From Streptomyces violaceusniger (GTDB lineage Bacteria > Actinomycetota > Actinomycetes > Streptomycetales > Streptomycetaceae), in NCBI GenBank assembly GCA_005405945.1, contig BJHW01000001.1, positions 5,766,001 to 5,830,000 of the forward strand: 64,000 nucleotides of DNA, given 5' to 3'. Under the pieces are notes generated by a model. The model made no database searches and was not told the origin of the DNA. It worked only from the letters and a program-made list of their open reading frames with translations. The position numbers and the translations under genes were made by a program. This document shows, in pieces, positions 38,483 through 48,221 of this stretch. Every line of letters begins with the position of its first letter. Position 1 is the first letter of the stretch.

Positions 38483-38551
38483 ACCTTAGCTGATCGACCC
38501 CGGTGGGAACGAGTTCGCGAGCACTCCCGATCGTCTTGTAGAGTCTCCAGC

Positions 38552-38635
38552 GGAGGATTCGCCTAGAGGCCTAGGGCGCACGCTTGGAAAGCGTGTTGGG
38601 GCAACCCCTCACGAGTTCGAATCTCGTATCCTCCG
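38552..38635 (+). tRNA. tRNA-Ser (anticodon GGA)
   Basis: Class II tRNA. Acceptor GGAGGAT pairs with ATCCTCC; anticodon arm ACGC-TTGGAAA-GCGT gives GGA; long variable arm TTGGGGCAACCCC; T loop TTCGAAT. CCA is not encoded. The stretch that follows is accessory in character. Confidence 0.97.
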
Positions 38636-38654
38636 CAGCCGCCTGCACAGGCGA

Positions 38655-38694
38655 AGCAAGGACCCCGGACCGCTCAGCGGCCGGGGTCCTTGCT
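38655..38694 (+). terminator. Terminator after tRNA-Ser
   Basis: AGCAAGGACCCCGG / CCGGGGTCCTTGCT with inner CCGCTCAGCGG, a very strong stem. Confidence 0.88.
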
Positions 38695-38727
38695 ATGTCC
38701 TGATCTCACTTCGGCAGATGTAGGGGT

Positions 38728-40238
38728 ATGTTTTATGGAAGCGTACTTCTCTATCCAGGGGGAGGCGTGGACAAGCCTGCCGAGGTGTTCGACCGGGATC
38801 ACGAGTGGTCCGCGCTGAGCCGGTTCATCAGCGATCCGCAGCCCGGTGCGACCCTCGGGGTGGTATCCGGACGTCGCCGCCAGGGAAAGACGTTCCTACT
38901 GGACGCCGCCTGTCGTGCCGCCGGAGGGTTCTACTTCGGCGCGACCGAAGCCGCCGACGCCGAATCGCTCCGACGGATCAGCACCGCGCTGACCGACCAC
39001 ATCCGCCCCGCCAGTCCCTTCCACTTCGCCAACTGGTCGGAGGCCATCGACGCACTGCTCGCACTCGGCGCCGATCGGACCGTCCCCGTCGTGATCGACG
39101 AGTTTCCGTACCTCGCCAAGGCCAACCCGGAACTGCCATCGATCATCCAGGAGGCGCTGCGTCCGCTGCGCGACCAGCGCAGCGGCTCCCGCACCCGGCT
39201 GCTGTTGTGCGGCTCGGCGCTGTCCTTCATGGGCCGACTGCGGTCGGGCAACGCCCCGCTGCGTGGACGGGCCGGACTCGAACTGGTCGTCCGCCCCCTC
39301 GATCACCGTCTCGCCGCCGAGTTCTGGGGCATCACCGACCCCCACCTGGCCATGAAGGTGAACGCGATCGTCGGCGGCACCCCCGCCTACCGGCGCGAGT
39401 TCGCCCGCGGCGACACCCCCGCAGGACCGGACGACTTCGATGACTGGGTCGTCCGCACCGTCCTCAATCCCGAAACCCCCTCTTCCGCGAGGCCCGCTAT
39501 CTCCTCGCAGAAGAGCCCGACCTTCGCGACACGGCCCTGTACCTGTCCGTCCTGGCCGCCGTCGCCGACGGCAACGCCACACGCGGAGGCATGGCCGGCT
39601 ATCTGGAACGCAAGGCCACCGACATCGCGCACCCCATCAACGTCCTCGAAGACGCCGGGCTGCTGCACCGAGACGCCGACGCCTTCCGCGACAACCGGCC
39701 CACCTACCGCATCGCCGAACCCTTGATCGGCTTCTACCACGCCATCATGCGCCCGGTCTGGGACCAACTCGAACGCCCCGGCAGCGCGCCACGGGTCTGG
39801 CAGGCCAGTCGTCGTCGCTTCGTCAGCAACGTCCTCGGGCCCCATTTCGAACAGGTCTGCCGTGACTGGGCCCTTCATCACGCCGACCCCGAACTCCTGG
39901 GCGGGCTACCCGCCCGCGTCGGACATGGCGTCGTCCACGACTCCAAGACCCGCACCAGCCACGAGGTCGACGTGGCGGTCATCGGTATCGCCGACGGCGC
40001 CAAGCCACCGCTCCTGGCCATCGGGGAGGCCAAGTGGAACGACACCATGGGCATGGCTCACATCAACCGCCTCCAGCACATCCGCGACCTCGTCATGCGG
40101 GCGGGACGCTACGACACGAGCGCCACACGGCTCATCTGCTTCAGCGGAGCTGGATTCAATGACATGGCGTACGCCGCGGCGGCAGCCGATCCGGGCATCC
40201 GACTGATCGACCTGGCGGCCCTCTACGGGCAGGTCTGA
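38728..40238 (+). CDS. ATPase with C-terminal DUF234/nuclease-like domain (one frameshift near 39477)
   Basis: About 503 residues when repaired. N-terminal P-loop GRRRQGKTFLL and Walker B VPVVIDEFPYL of the archaeal-type ATPase family. Winged-helix middle (ATRGGMAGYLERKATDIAHPINVLEDAGLLHR). C-terminal PD-(D/E)xK-like pattern SHEVDVAVIG ... LLAIGEAKW. Break at a CCCCC run (39475-39480); one more C restores NPETPLFREARYLLAEEP. The start is uncertain: ATG 38728 (used) or GTG 38767. Function unknown; the mix of ATPase, winged helix and nuclease fold, directly after a tRNA gene, suggests an accessory or defence role (inference). Confidence 0.82.
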
Positions 40239-40344
40239 AGCACGCCCCCCGCTTACCCGGCCGGCAGGAACACCATGTGGGCCGCGTCGCCGACTTCCTG
40301 GGAAGCCGACCTCAGCCGAACGAAGGGGAGGCCGCCCTGCCCTC

Positions 40345-40377
40345 GAAGTGCTGACGAAGTGCTGACGAAGTGCTGAC
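40345..40377 (+). repeat. 11-base tandem repeat, three perfect copies
   Basis: GAAGTGCTGAC three times, then GAACC. It lies between the ATPase gene and the DJ-1 remnant, in a 210-base stretch without a gene. Confidence 0.9.
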
Positions 40378-40450
40378 GAACCATGAGAGCGTGCGCGGTT
40401 TTGGATGGGACTGACGCTCTCGCTCACGGTCAGCGGCTCGGCTTCACGAG

Positions 40451-40678
40451 TTGCCGCCGGCCCAGCCGCGTTCGGCGTTCACGAACGAGGAGGAGAACGC
40501 GGTCGGGCTCGCGTCGAGGGCGCGCTGGCTGCTGGAGGACGAGCTCATCGCCCTGGGCGTCGACTTCACCAAGAGCGAGATGTGGAAGCCCTACACGGTG
40601 GTCGACCGGAACCTGTTCGCCGGGCAGAAACCCGCCTCGGCGGGCGTCCTCGCCAAGAACCTGCTCAAGGTCCTTTAG
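40451..40678 (+). pseudogene. C-terminal remnant of a DJ-1/PfpI (type 1 glutamine amidotransferase-like) protein
   Basis: Encodes only the last ~65 residues of the family: FTNEEENAVGLASRARWLLE, VDFTKSEMWKPYTVVDRNL and FAGQKPASAGVLAKNLLKVL. The nucleophile Cys domain (about 150 residues) is absent, so the gene is truncated at its 5' side. Its stop codon lies in the 10-base target duplicated by the adjacent insertion element. Full-length relatives are chaperone/deglycase-like stress proteins. Confidence 0.8.
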
Positions 40679-40680
40679 GT

Positions 40681-42200
40681 CAAGGCCATGAAGTTATGGG
40701 CTGATCAGCTGTGTCAACAGGATGTCGATGCTGATGGTGGCCTTATAGGTGCGACGATCGACGCGCAGGCTCTTGTACGCGTAGCGGGACATGGGGCGTT
40801 TGACGGCGCGGGGGCTGAGGCGCAGGCGGCGTGCGGGAAGGAGGTGCTCCAGGACCGCCCGCCCGATAGCGCCTATGAGGTCGACGGTGGTGTCGGCGAA
40901 CACGTTCGCGGCTTGGATGACCTGGTCACGGGCGGTCTGAAAGGCGACGCTGAAGCTGGCCCGGTCCGGGTCGGCTCCAGGAACGGTGCAGGTGGTGTCG
41001 GCGATGGCGATCCTGATCATCTGGTAGGCCGTCAGCAACGCATAGATCTCCTGGGCGATGCCCGGCAGGGTACGGGCCCGCAGTACACGGCGGCCGAGCA
41101 TGGACTGCTTGATGGCGAAATAGGCGGACTCCACTTCCCACCGCTCGTGGTACAGCCTGACCAGCTCGAACGCTGGGCAACGGCGGTGATCGAGCAGGGT
41201 CGTGGCCAGGCGGTAGACGCCTGTGTGCCGCCCGGCGGCGGTGGTGACGGCGATCTCGCACTCGATGATGCGGACCTCCACGGTGCCGATCCTGGAGAGG
41301 AAGGAGCCATCGTCGAGCCGTCGCAGGACGGGCGGCTTGCGCGCGGCGGAGAGCCGGGCCAGGAAGTCGGCACCGGTGTCGTCCACGGCCTGCAGGAAGG
41401 CGTTGGTGGCGAAGCCCCGGTCCAGCAGTACGACCATGCCCTGGCGCATCGAGCGCATCAGGCGACGCCCGAGGACGGGTTCGCCGGGCTTGCGGGGGCC
41501 GAAGACCGCGTCGATGACTGTCCGGGTGCCGCAGGCCACCAGGGCGATGAGCAGGACCTGCGGGTAGCCGGAGGCGGCGGTGTACTGGTTGGCGCCCTTG
41601 CCCAGCTTGGCCCGCACGTCCGGGTCGTCGGCGACGTCCAGATACGTGCCGTCGACGGCAACCACCAGCAGCCCGGCCCAGCGGGCGCCGGCGGTTCGGA
41701 CCGCGCTGGCCGGACCGCGGAGCAGGTCGAACAGGGCCCGCAGCGGGCGCACCCCCAGACGGCACCGGGCATGCCACAGTCCGGTCGCGGTGATCTTCGG
41801 CAGAGGCAGGCTGCCCAGCGCGCCGGTGAGCTTGGACCACACAGCCGGGTAGCCGCACTCCTCGAACAGCGCAGCGGCCAGCAGCAGGTAGACCACCACC
41901 CGGGCGGGTAGTTTCCGCAGCCGCTGCTGGGTGGCGCCACACTCGATGAGGACCTCGTCGACCATCTCGAACGGCACGATCTGCGTCAGCTCGCCCAGAT
42001 GCCCCGGAGCGAAGACATCCTCGGCTACCGCGATCTTGCGGGTGATGACACACTGACCTGACAGCGGAGCCTCCGGTGCTGTGAACGGCTTGTCTTGGCG
42101 GACCAGCCAGTTCTACCGGGGCTCCGCTTCCCGCGTCCGGGCTTCTTCCAGATCAGTCCCCACTTGCAGCCACGCTCAGACCCGTAACTTCATGGCCTTG
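40681..42200. mobile_element. Complete IS4-family insertion sequence, 1520 bp
   Basis: Ends are 20-base inverted repeats CAAGGCCATGAAGTTATGGG (left) and its match at 42181-42200 with one difference. They are flanked by perfect 10-base direct repeats TCCTTTAGGT (40671-40680 and 42201-42210). One transposase gene inside, on the minus strand. The intact repeats and uninterrupted transposase indicate a recent insertion, at the stop of the DJ-1 remnant and before its probable terminator (GCGGCCGCCC-TTCG-GGGGCGCCGC, 42212-42235). Confidence 0.95.
40694..41977 (-). CDS. IS4-family DDE transposase
   Basis: 427 residues, intact. N-terminal IS4-type domain (GATQQRLRKLPARVVVYLLL). The catalytic DDE set is Asp in VVAVDGTYLDV, Asp in VVLLDRGFATNAF and Glu in the YHERWEVESAYFAIK signature, which fits Y(2)R(3)E(6)K. 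Nearly fills the element, leaving a ~200-base leader. It is one of the few long genes here without a frameshift. Confidence 0.95.
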   Translation of the reverse strand: MPFEMVDEVLIECGATQQRLRKLPARVVVYLLLAAALFEECGYPAVWSKLTGALGSLPLPKITATGLWHARCRLGVRPLRALFDLLRGPASAVRTAGARWAGLLVVAVDGTYLDVADDPDVRAKLGKGANQYTAASGYPQVLLIALVACGTRTVIDAVFGPRKPGEPVLGRRLMRSMRQGMVVLLDRGFATNAFLQAVDDTGADFLARLSAARKPPVLRRLDDGSFLSRIGTVEVRIIECEIAVTTAAGRHTGVYRLATTLLDHRRCPAFELVRLYHERWEVESAYFAIKQSMLGRRVLRARTLPGIAQEIYALLTAYQMIRIAIADTTCTVPGADPDRASFSVAFQTARDQVIQAANVFADTTVDLIGAIGRAVLEHLLPARRLRLSPRAVKRPMSRYAYKSLRVDRRTYKATISIDILLTQLISP

Positions 42201-42258
42201 TCCTTTAGGTCCGCGGCCGCCCTTCGGGGGCGCCGCACGTGGGTGCCGGTGCACCCGC

Positions 42259-42426
42259 TCAGGCGGTACGGCGGTCACGGGTCAGGTAGAGGGCCGTGGC
42301 GGAGGCGATGGCGGTGAGGCCGGTGATCGCGCTCACGATGATCTGCTGGGTGCCGCCGAAGGCGAAGTTGGCGGCGACGTTGACGATGGCGGCGAGGGCC
42401 AGGACCAGCCAGAGCAGGGACTTCAT
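42259..42426 (-). CDS. Small two-helix membrane protein
   Basis: 55 residues: MKSLLWLVLALAAIVNVAAN, a short loop, a second helix (IIVSAITGLTAIASATALYL) and a basic end TRDRRTA. AAGGAA lies upstream. Faces away from the sensor kinase gene. Such small proteins often sit beside two-component genes in Streptomyces; function unknown. Confidence 0.75.
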   Translation of the reverse strand: MKSLLWLVLALAAIVNVAANFAFGGTQQIIVSAITGLTAIASATALYLTRDRRTA

Positions 42427-42470
42427 GAGGGGTTCCTTCCGGAGGGGCCCTTGGTGGGCCGGTGAGTCAG

Positions 42471-42526
42471 GGGTCGTCTTCTTGGGCCGGGGGTTCGGGG
42501 GTCGTCTTCTTGGGCCGGGGGTTCGG
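42471..42526. repeat. 28-base tandem duplication
   Basis: GGGTCGTCTTCTTGGGCCGG plus eight further bases is repeated once in tandem, then decays into GGTTCGGGGGTTCG. It lies between the small membrane protein and the sensor kinase. Confidence 0.85.
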
Positions 42527-42611
42527 GGTTCGCGGTTCGGGGGTTCGTTTGCTGAGGTCTACGATTCCGGGTTCGCCGCGCCGGCTCGATGGGCCGCGCT
42601 CCCGGATCCGT

Positions 42612-42629
42612 GGTGTAGCGGGCTACACC
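42612..42629. promoter_or_regulatory. GGTGTAGC-GG-GCTACACC dyad upstream of the sensor kinase
   Basis: Perfect 8-2-8 inverted repeat, 70 bases before the kinase start. A close relative (GGGTGGAGC-CC-GCTCCACCC) precedes the ABC transporter operon at 48258-48277. Good candidate for the operator of the response regulator encoded here. Confidence 0.6.
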
Positions 42630-42699
42630 CCCGCCCATCCACCTACCGGCCGGCGCACTCCGCTCCCGCGGGGGCGGCCGGTCGCTTAGCCTGACCGCC

Positions 42700-43866
42700 A
42701 TGCGGGAGACGGTGCGGCGGGCTGGGTGGGCCTCGGTCGAGTTGCTGCGAGCGGCCGGGCTGGCCCTGGCCTCGTACTTGTCCATCGCAGTGGTGATCTT
42801 CGCCGCCGTGGCCATGGCCACCGTCGTGGGGGCCGGGGTGCTGCCCGAGTCGGTGCTGCTGCTGCGCAGGACGGCCGGGTACAAGCGGCGGCTGGTGGGT
42901 GCCTGGACCGGCGAGCCGGTGCCCGAGGCGTACCGGCCGCTGACCGGGGAGGCGTTCGCGCGGGCGCGGGCGGCGGTCGGGGATCCGGCCACCTACCGCG
43001 ATCTGCGCTGGCTCGTGGCCCACGCCGGTTACGGCTGGCTGCTGGCCTGCTGTGCGATGCCGGTGTGGGTGATCGGGCTGCTCGTCGACGGGGTGTGGTG
43101 CGGGCTGCTGGGGAAGCGGGCCGTGGTGTTGCCGCTGATCGAGCGGCTCGTCGACCTCGACGCGGCGTGGTCGCGGGCGCTGCTGCTGCCGTCGCCGGAG
43201 GCGCTGCGCAGCGCCCGGCTCGCCGAGCGGGTGGAGGAGCTGTCCGAGACCCGGGCGGGCGCCGTCGCCGCGCACGGGGCCGAGCTGCGGCGCATCGAGC
43301 GGGATCTGCACGACGGGGCGCAGGCGCGCCTGGTGGCGCTCTCGATGCGGGTGGGGCTGGCCCGGCGCGCGTACGAGAAGGACCCCGACGCGGCGCACAA
43401 GCTGCTGGAGGACGCGCAGGACCAGGCCGAGGAGGCCCTCACCGAGCTGCGCCACGTCGTGCGCGGCATCCATCCGCCGATCCTCACCGACCGCGGACTC
43501 GTCGGCGCCGTACGGGCGCTCGCGGCGGGCAGCGGGCTCGAGGTGTCCGTACGGGACGACGGAGTGGAGGACGGGCCCCGGGCCCCGGCGGCGGTCGAGG
43601 CCGCCGCGTACTTCGTGATCGCGGAGGCGCTGACCAACGCGGCCAAGCACAGCGGGGCGCGACAGGCGTCGGTCGGCCTCGTCCGGATGCCCGATAGGTT
43701 GAGGGTCGCGGTACGGGACGAGGGGCGGGGCGGGGCCGATCCCTCGGGCGGCAGCGGGCTGCTCGGCATGCGGCGCCGGGTCGCGGCGCTCGACGGGACC
43801 GTGGAGATGACCAGCCCCGTCGGGGGGCCGACGCTGATCGAAGTGGAGCTGCCGTGCGTGTGGTGA
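42700..43866 (+). CDS. Two-component sensor histidine kinase (NarL/DesK type)
   Basis: 388 residues. N-terminal membrane helices (about 12-45 and 105-135) with little between them, so an intramembrane-sensing type. HisKA_3 dimerisation box RIERDLHDGAQARLVALSMR with the phospho-His. ATPase domain with ALTNAAKHSGARQ (N box) and VRDEGRGG / GSGLLGMRRRV (G boxes). Overlaps its regulator by 13 bases. A TAGCCT just before the ATG suggests a nearly leaderless message. With the ABC genes nearby it resembles envelope-stress or antimicrobial-sensing modules. Confidence 0.93.
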   Translation: MRETVRRAGWASVELLRAAGLALASYLSIAVVIFAAVAMATVVGAGVLPESVLLLRRTAGYKRRLVGAWTGEPVPEAYRPLTGEAFARARAAVGDPATYRDLRWLVAHAGYGWLLACCAMPVWVIGLLVDGVWCGLLGKRAVVLPLIERLVDLDAAWSRALLLPSPEALRSARLAERVEELSETRAGAVAAHGAELRRIERDLHDGAQARLVALSMRVGLARRAYEKDPDAAHKLLEDAQDQAEEALTELRHVVRGIHPPILTDRGLVGAVRALAAGSGLEVSVRDDGVEDGPRAPAAVEAAAYFVIAEALTNAAKHSGARQASVGLVRMPDRLRVAVRDEGRGGADPSGGSGLLGMRRRVAALDGTVEMTSPVGGPTLIEVELPCVW

Positions 43867-44530
43867 TCGCCGAGGACAACGCTCTGCTGAGGGAGGGCAT
43901 GGTCCTGCTGCTGAACTCCGCCGGGCACGAGGTGGTGGCCGTCGCCTCCAGCGGCCCCGAGGTGCTGCCCGCCCTCCTCGAACACCGCCCGGACGCGGCC
44001 GTGCTCGACGTCCGCATGCCGCCGGGCTTCCGCGACGAGGGGCTGCGCGCGGCGCTCGCGGCGCGGCGGGAGATGCCCGGTCTGCCGGTGCTGGTGCTCT
44101 CGCAGTACGTCGAGGAGACCTACGCGGCCGAGCTGCTGGCCGACGGCGCGAGCGGGCTCGGCTATCTGCTGAAGGACCGGGTGGGGCGGGTCGAGGAGTT
44201 CCTGGACGCGCTGGAACGGGTGGTCGCGGGCGGTACGGCGCTGGACCCGGAGGTGGTCAAGGAGCTGATGACCCGGCGCCGGGACGATCCGGTGGACTCC
44301 TTGACGCCGCGCGAGCGCGAGGTGCTGCACCTGATGGCGGAGGGCCGGGACAACGCCACGATCGCCCGGACGCTGGTGGTCTCGGAGCGCGCGGTCAGCA
44401 AGCACATCGGCAATGTCTTCGCCAAGCTGGGCCTGCCGCCGAGCGACAGCGGGCACCGCCGGGTGCTGGCGGTCCTGGCGTATCTCAACAAGGGCGCGAC
44501 GAGCACGGGGAGTCGGCGGACAGGCGGTGA
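43854..44530 (+). CDS. LuxR/NarL-family response regulator
   Basis: About 225 residues. Receiver domain with acidic pair AEDNA, phospho-Asp in AVLDVRMPPG and Lys in LLKDRVG. LuxR helix-turn-helix LTPREREVLHLMAEGRDNAT ... SKHIGNVFAKLGL. As written the frame continues as a Pro-rich tail to 44870. Restoring one base near 44491 gives a natural ending KGRDEHGESADRR and a stop at 44530. GTG start inside the kinase gene's end. Probably binds the dyads at 42612 and 48258 (inference). Confidence 0.9.
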
Positions 44531-44757
44531 GGCCGAGCCCGGTGCGGGCCCCGGCCCGGGCGGGCCCCGGCCCCAGCGGGGATCGCGCCCCAGCCGGGAT
44601 CGCGGCCCCGGCAGCGTTCGCGGCCGCGTGAGCCGTGGCTCTCCCCGCCCCGCCCCTTCCCGGCAGCATCGATATGCGGCTCCGCCGCGTGGGTGGGCTC
44701 CGCCCCCTCACCCCCGCCGGGGCTCTGCCCCTCTGCCCCGGGCCCCGCTCCTCGATC

Positions 44758-44785
44758 TCCCCCAGCTACCGCTGGGAGGTGCCCC
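44758..44785. repeat. CTCCCCCAG-type intergenic hairpin
   Basis: TCCCCCAGCTACCGCTGGGAGG is a short hairpin (CCCAGC / GCTGGG) followed by TGCCCC. It resembles a hairpin element I recall as common between Streptomyces genes. It may end transcription of the convergent regulator and permease genes. The rest of the 277-base gap is GC-rich with no gene. Confidence 0.4.
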
Positions 44786-44807
44786 TGGAGGGGCCGGAAA
44801 CGTACCC

Positions 44808-47356
44808 TCAGTCGCCGGAGGGGCGGAAAACATACCGTCCCCGCAGTGTCGGCCACACCGGTGGCAGTGAGCCCGCCGCCGTCGCCACGACCACCGCGAC
44901 GATCGCCGCGGCCTGCACCGGCGGCAGGTACGGCAGCGTGCCCGCCGTGGCCGCGCTGAAGGCCAGCAGGGGGACGGACGCCACGGCCGCCCCCACCACC
45001 AGGCCGGTCACCACCGTGGCCGCCGCCTCCAGCCGCAGCATCCGGCGCAGTTGGCGGCGGCCCGCGCCCGCGAGCCGCAGCAGGCGCAGCTCGGGGCGGC
45101 GTCCGGTGGCGATGAGGGCGAGGGTGCTCAGGACGGCGATCACCGTGAAGGCCCCGATCGCCGCGACCACCGCCACCGACACCACCTCGGCCAGCGCCTG
45201 GCCCTCCGCCTCGCTCCTCACCGGCGCCGGGTCCCGCTCCACCCGGGTCCCGGGCACCGCCCGCGCCAGCGCCTTCGTGAGCGCCTTACGGTCGGCATCG
45301 GGCGCGGCCGCGACCAGGATCCGCCCCGCGCCGGGCATCGACGTGTGGCGCAGCAGCTCATCGCGGGAGAGGAGGAAGTCCCCGAGCGCGATGGAGCGTT
45401 CGTACGTCGCCACGACCCGCAGCCGTGCCTCCTGGCCGTCGCCGAACCGCAGGGTCACCATGGAGCCGGGCCGCGTGCCGAGGGAGTCCGCGCGGTCGGC
45501 GCCGACGGCGACCGTGCCGGGCCGCAGCCGGGCGAGGTCCCCGCTCCGCACCCCGGGTCGAGGGTGCGCGTCAGCCGCTCCGGGGTGACGCCGAAGACCG
45601 GCAGCCGCTCGAGTTCGGGCGAGCCGAGTTGGCTCCGTGCCAGCACCACCGTGCCGGGGACGACCTCCGTCGCCGCCCGCACCCCGGGCACCTCGCGGAT
45701 CCGCTCCACCGCACCGGCCGTAAGGCCGCCGTCCGCGCGCACCGCCACGTCGGCGCGCAGCAGCTGGCGGGCCTGGGCGTCCCCCGCGTGGGTCATGGTC
45801 GCACCCCCGGAGAGCTGGACCCCGGCGAACGCGGTGACCAGCACGATCGGGGTGATCGCCGCGCCCAAGCGGTGGGCGGACGCGGCGCAGTTGGCGGCGG
45901 CGAGGCGGCCGCCGGGGCCGAACAGCCGCAGCGGGGCGCCGAGCAGCCGCATCGCCCCCTGCGCGATCCACGGTCCGAGCACCGCGCAGGCGATCACCAT
46001 CGTCACCGCCGCCGCACCGGCCGCGGCCGCCGCGGTCGCGCCCTGCTGGAGGGCGGCCGTTCCGGCCGAACTCGCGCCCACGCCCAGCAGCACCAGCCCG
46101 GCGATGCCCCGCGCCCTGCCGGGCGCCCGCTCGCGCAGCGCCTCGGCCGGGCGCGCCGTGGCGGTCCTGGAGCAGCCGATGAGCGCCGCGATCCGGGCCA
46201 CCAGGACGGTGACGGCCGCGGTGACCAGGGGCGCGGGCCACAGCAGCGGGGGCAGCGTCAGCTCGAGTCCGGTGGGCAGGGCGCCCCGCGCGTCCAGCAG
46301 CACGCGCAGCCCCAGGTACGCGGGGGCCGCCCCGGCCGCGCCCAGCAGCGCCGCCCAGGCCGCGACCCGCCCGACCTCCCGGCCCACCGCGCCGCGCAGC
46401 TGCCCGGGGGTGGCGCCGACCGCCCGCAACAGTCCCAGTTCGTGGGAGCGTTGGCGCAGCGCCTGGACGATGGTCGACGACACGACGAGCAGTGCCACCA
46501 GGACGACGGCCCCGGCCACGGAGCCGAGCGCCGCCAGCAGCTCGCCGCGGGCGGGCGCGGCGGCCAGGAACTCGGCCTCGCCGCGCTCGCCTCCGGTCAG
46601 GACGCGCACGGTGTCCGGGTCGCCGTCCGCGCGGTGCCCGACGTCGGTGACACCGGCCGTGTCCAGGGCCTTCCGCACCCGTCGGGCCAGCTCCCCCGGG
46701 CCGGTGCCGGGTTCGGCGACGACCCCGATGGCGTCCAGGTCCTCCGGGTGGCCTGACAGGCGCCGGGCCTCGGCGCCGGTGAACCAGACGGCGGTACGGG
46801 GGCCGTCGGCGACGCCCACGACGGTGTACGCCGCGTCCCGGCCGCCCACGCGCAGCGTCAGCCGCGTGCCGACGCGGCCCGCCTCAGCACGGTCCGCCCC
46901 ACCACCCACCACCACCTCGTCCGCCCGCTGCGGGGCGCGGCCCGTGCGCAGTGCGTGGGGCGCCAGGCGGGCCGTCTCCCAGGGGCGGCCGGTGGCGGAC
47001 CGGCCCGCGAGGCCCACCGGGAATTCCACGTCGGCGACGGCCGTCCGCACGCCGGGCACCCCGCGCACCACGCTCAGCGCCGTCCGAGGGATCCGGACCC
47101 GCTCGGTGAGCCCGGCGCTCGCGGTCTCGCGCTCGCCCAAGGCCGTCGCGCTGAACCGGGTGGTCTGGTCGCCGGCCACCACGAGATCGGCCCCGGCGTA
47201 CCGCTCCACCCGTGGCTGTGCGCTCCAGGCCGAGACGAGGGTCAGCCCGAAGGCGCCGAGCAGCAGGGAGGTGAGGGCGAGCGCGGCGAAGACGGCGGTC
47301 CACGCCTTACGGTGGGCACGCGTGGCGCGTGCGGCCAGGAGGGCGGCCACCTTCAT
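44808..47356 (-). CDS. ABC transporter permease with two FtsX domains (one frameshift near 45548)
   Basis: About 849 residues when repaired. N-terminal helix (WTAVFAALALTSLLLGAFGL), a large extracellular MacB-like domain, FtsX helices (VVLVALLVVSSTIVQALRQRS and following), then a second extracellular and FtsX unit. In the second extracellular part the frame breaks after LTRTLDPG (about 45545-45552) and resumes RSGDLARLRPGTVAVGAD; one lost base. Start overlaps the ATPase stop (ATGA). Duplicated FtsX permeases export peptides or lipids or act in mechanotransmission. Confidence 0.9.
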
Positions 47357-48129
47357 GCCGTCCGCCCTCCCAGGTCCTTGAGGACGCGGCGGATGTCGGT
47401 CGCCTCCGGCCGCTCCTGCCGCCAGACCAGCTTCCCCCGCATCAGGAACAGCGCCTCGTCGGCCCAGGCGGCGGCGAACGGGTCGTGGGTGACCATGACG
47501 ACCGTATGGCCGTCACGGTCGACGGCCTGCCGCAGCAGCGTCAGCACCTCCTCCGCGGCGGCGGGGTCGAGCGCCCCGGTCGGCTCGTCGGCGAAGACGA
47601 TGTCGGGCGAGGTCACCAGCGCGCGGGCGATCGCCACCCGCTGGCACTGCCCACCGGACAGTTCGTACGGCATGGCGCCGCCCCGGTCCCCCAGTCCGAC
47701 CGCCGCGAGCGCCCGCAGGTCCCGGCCGTCGCCGTTCTGGCCGCCGAGCATCAGCGGCAGGGAGACGTTCTCCGCGACGCTCAGCGACGGCACCAGGTGG
47801 TGCGCCTGGAAGACGAAGCCGATCCGCTCCCGCCGCAGCCGGGTCAGCGCCGCCTCCTTCAGCGAGGACAGCTCCGTGCCGCCGATGCGCACCGTGCCCG
47901 CCGTCGGCCGGTCCAGCCCGGCGGCGCACTGGAGCAAGGTCGACTTCCCGCACCCCGAGGGGCCCATCACCGCGAGGAACCGTCCGCGCGGCACCGTCAG
48001 ATGGATGGGGTGCAGCGCCACGGCCCCCGGCTGGTACTCCCGGGTGACCCCGTCCAGGGTCAGCGCATGGTGCCAGGTCCCCGTCCGCTCCGCGGTGGCC
48101 GTCGTACGGCCGCGCCACTGCCGGTTCAT
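47353..48129 (-). CDS. ABC transporter ATP-binding protein (MacB/LolD type)
   Basis: 258 residues. Walker A GPSGCGKST, Q loop FVFQAHHLVP, signature LSGGQCQRVAIARAL, Walker B VFADEPTGALD and the H-loop VTHD. Works with the large FtsX permease just downstream. ATG at 48129 is preferred (GGAGAG just before); an in-frame start 11 codons earlier is possible. The region upstream holds two inverted repeats, one matching the site before the two-component genes. Confidence 0.93.
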   Translation of the reverse strand: MNRQWRGRTTATAERTGTWHHALTLDGVTREYQPGAVALHPIHLTVPRGRFLAVMGPSGCGKSTLLQCAAGLDRPTAGTVRIGGTELSSLKEAALTRLRRERIGFVFQAHHLVPSLSVAENVSLPLMLGGQNGDGRDLRALAAVGLGDRGGAMPYELSGGQCQRVAIARALVTSPDIVFADEPTGALDPAAAEEVLTLLRQAVDRDGHTVVMVTHDPFAAAWADEALFLMRGKLVWRQERPEATDIRRVLKDLGGRTA

Positions 48130-48221
48130 CTCTCCGCCCCTCTGTCGCGCCGGGCGGATCAACGGGTCCGCCGGTCACGAAGAACGCTAGAAACGGGCGC
48201 GGGCGGGCGGGAGAGAGCACG

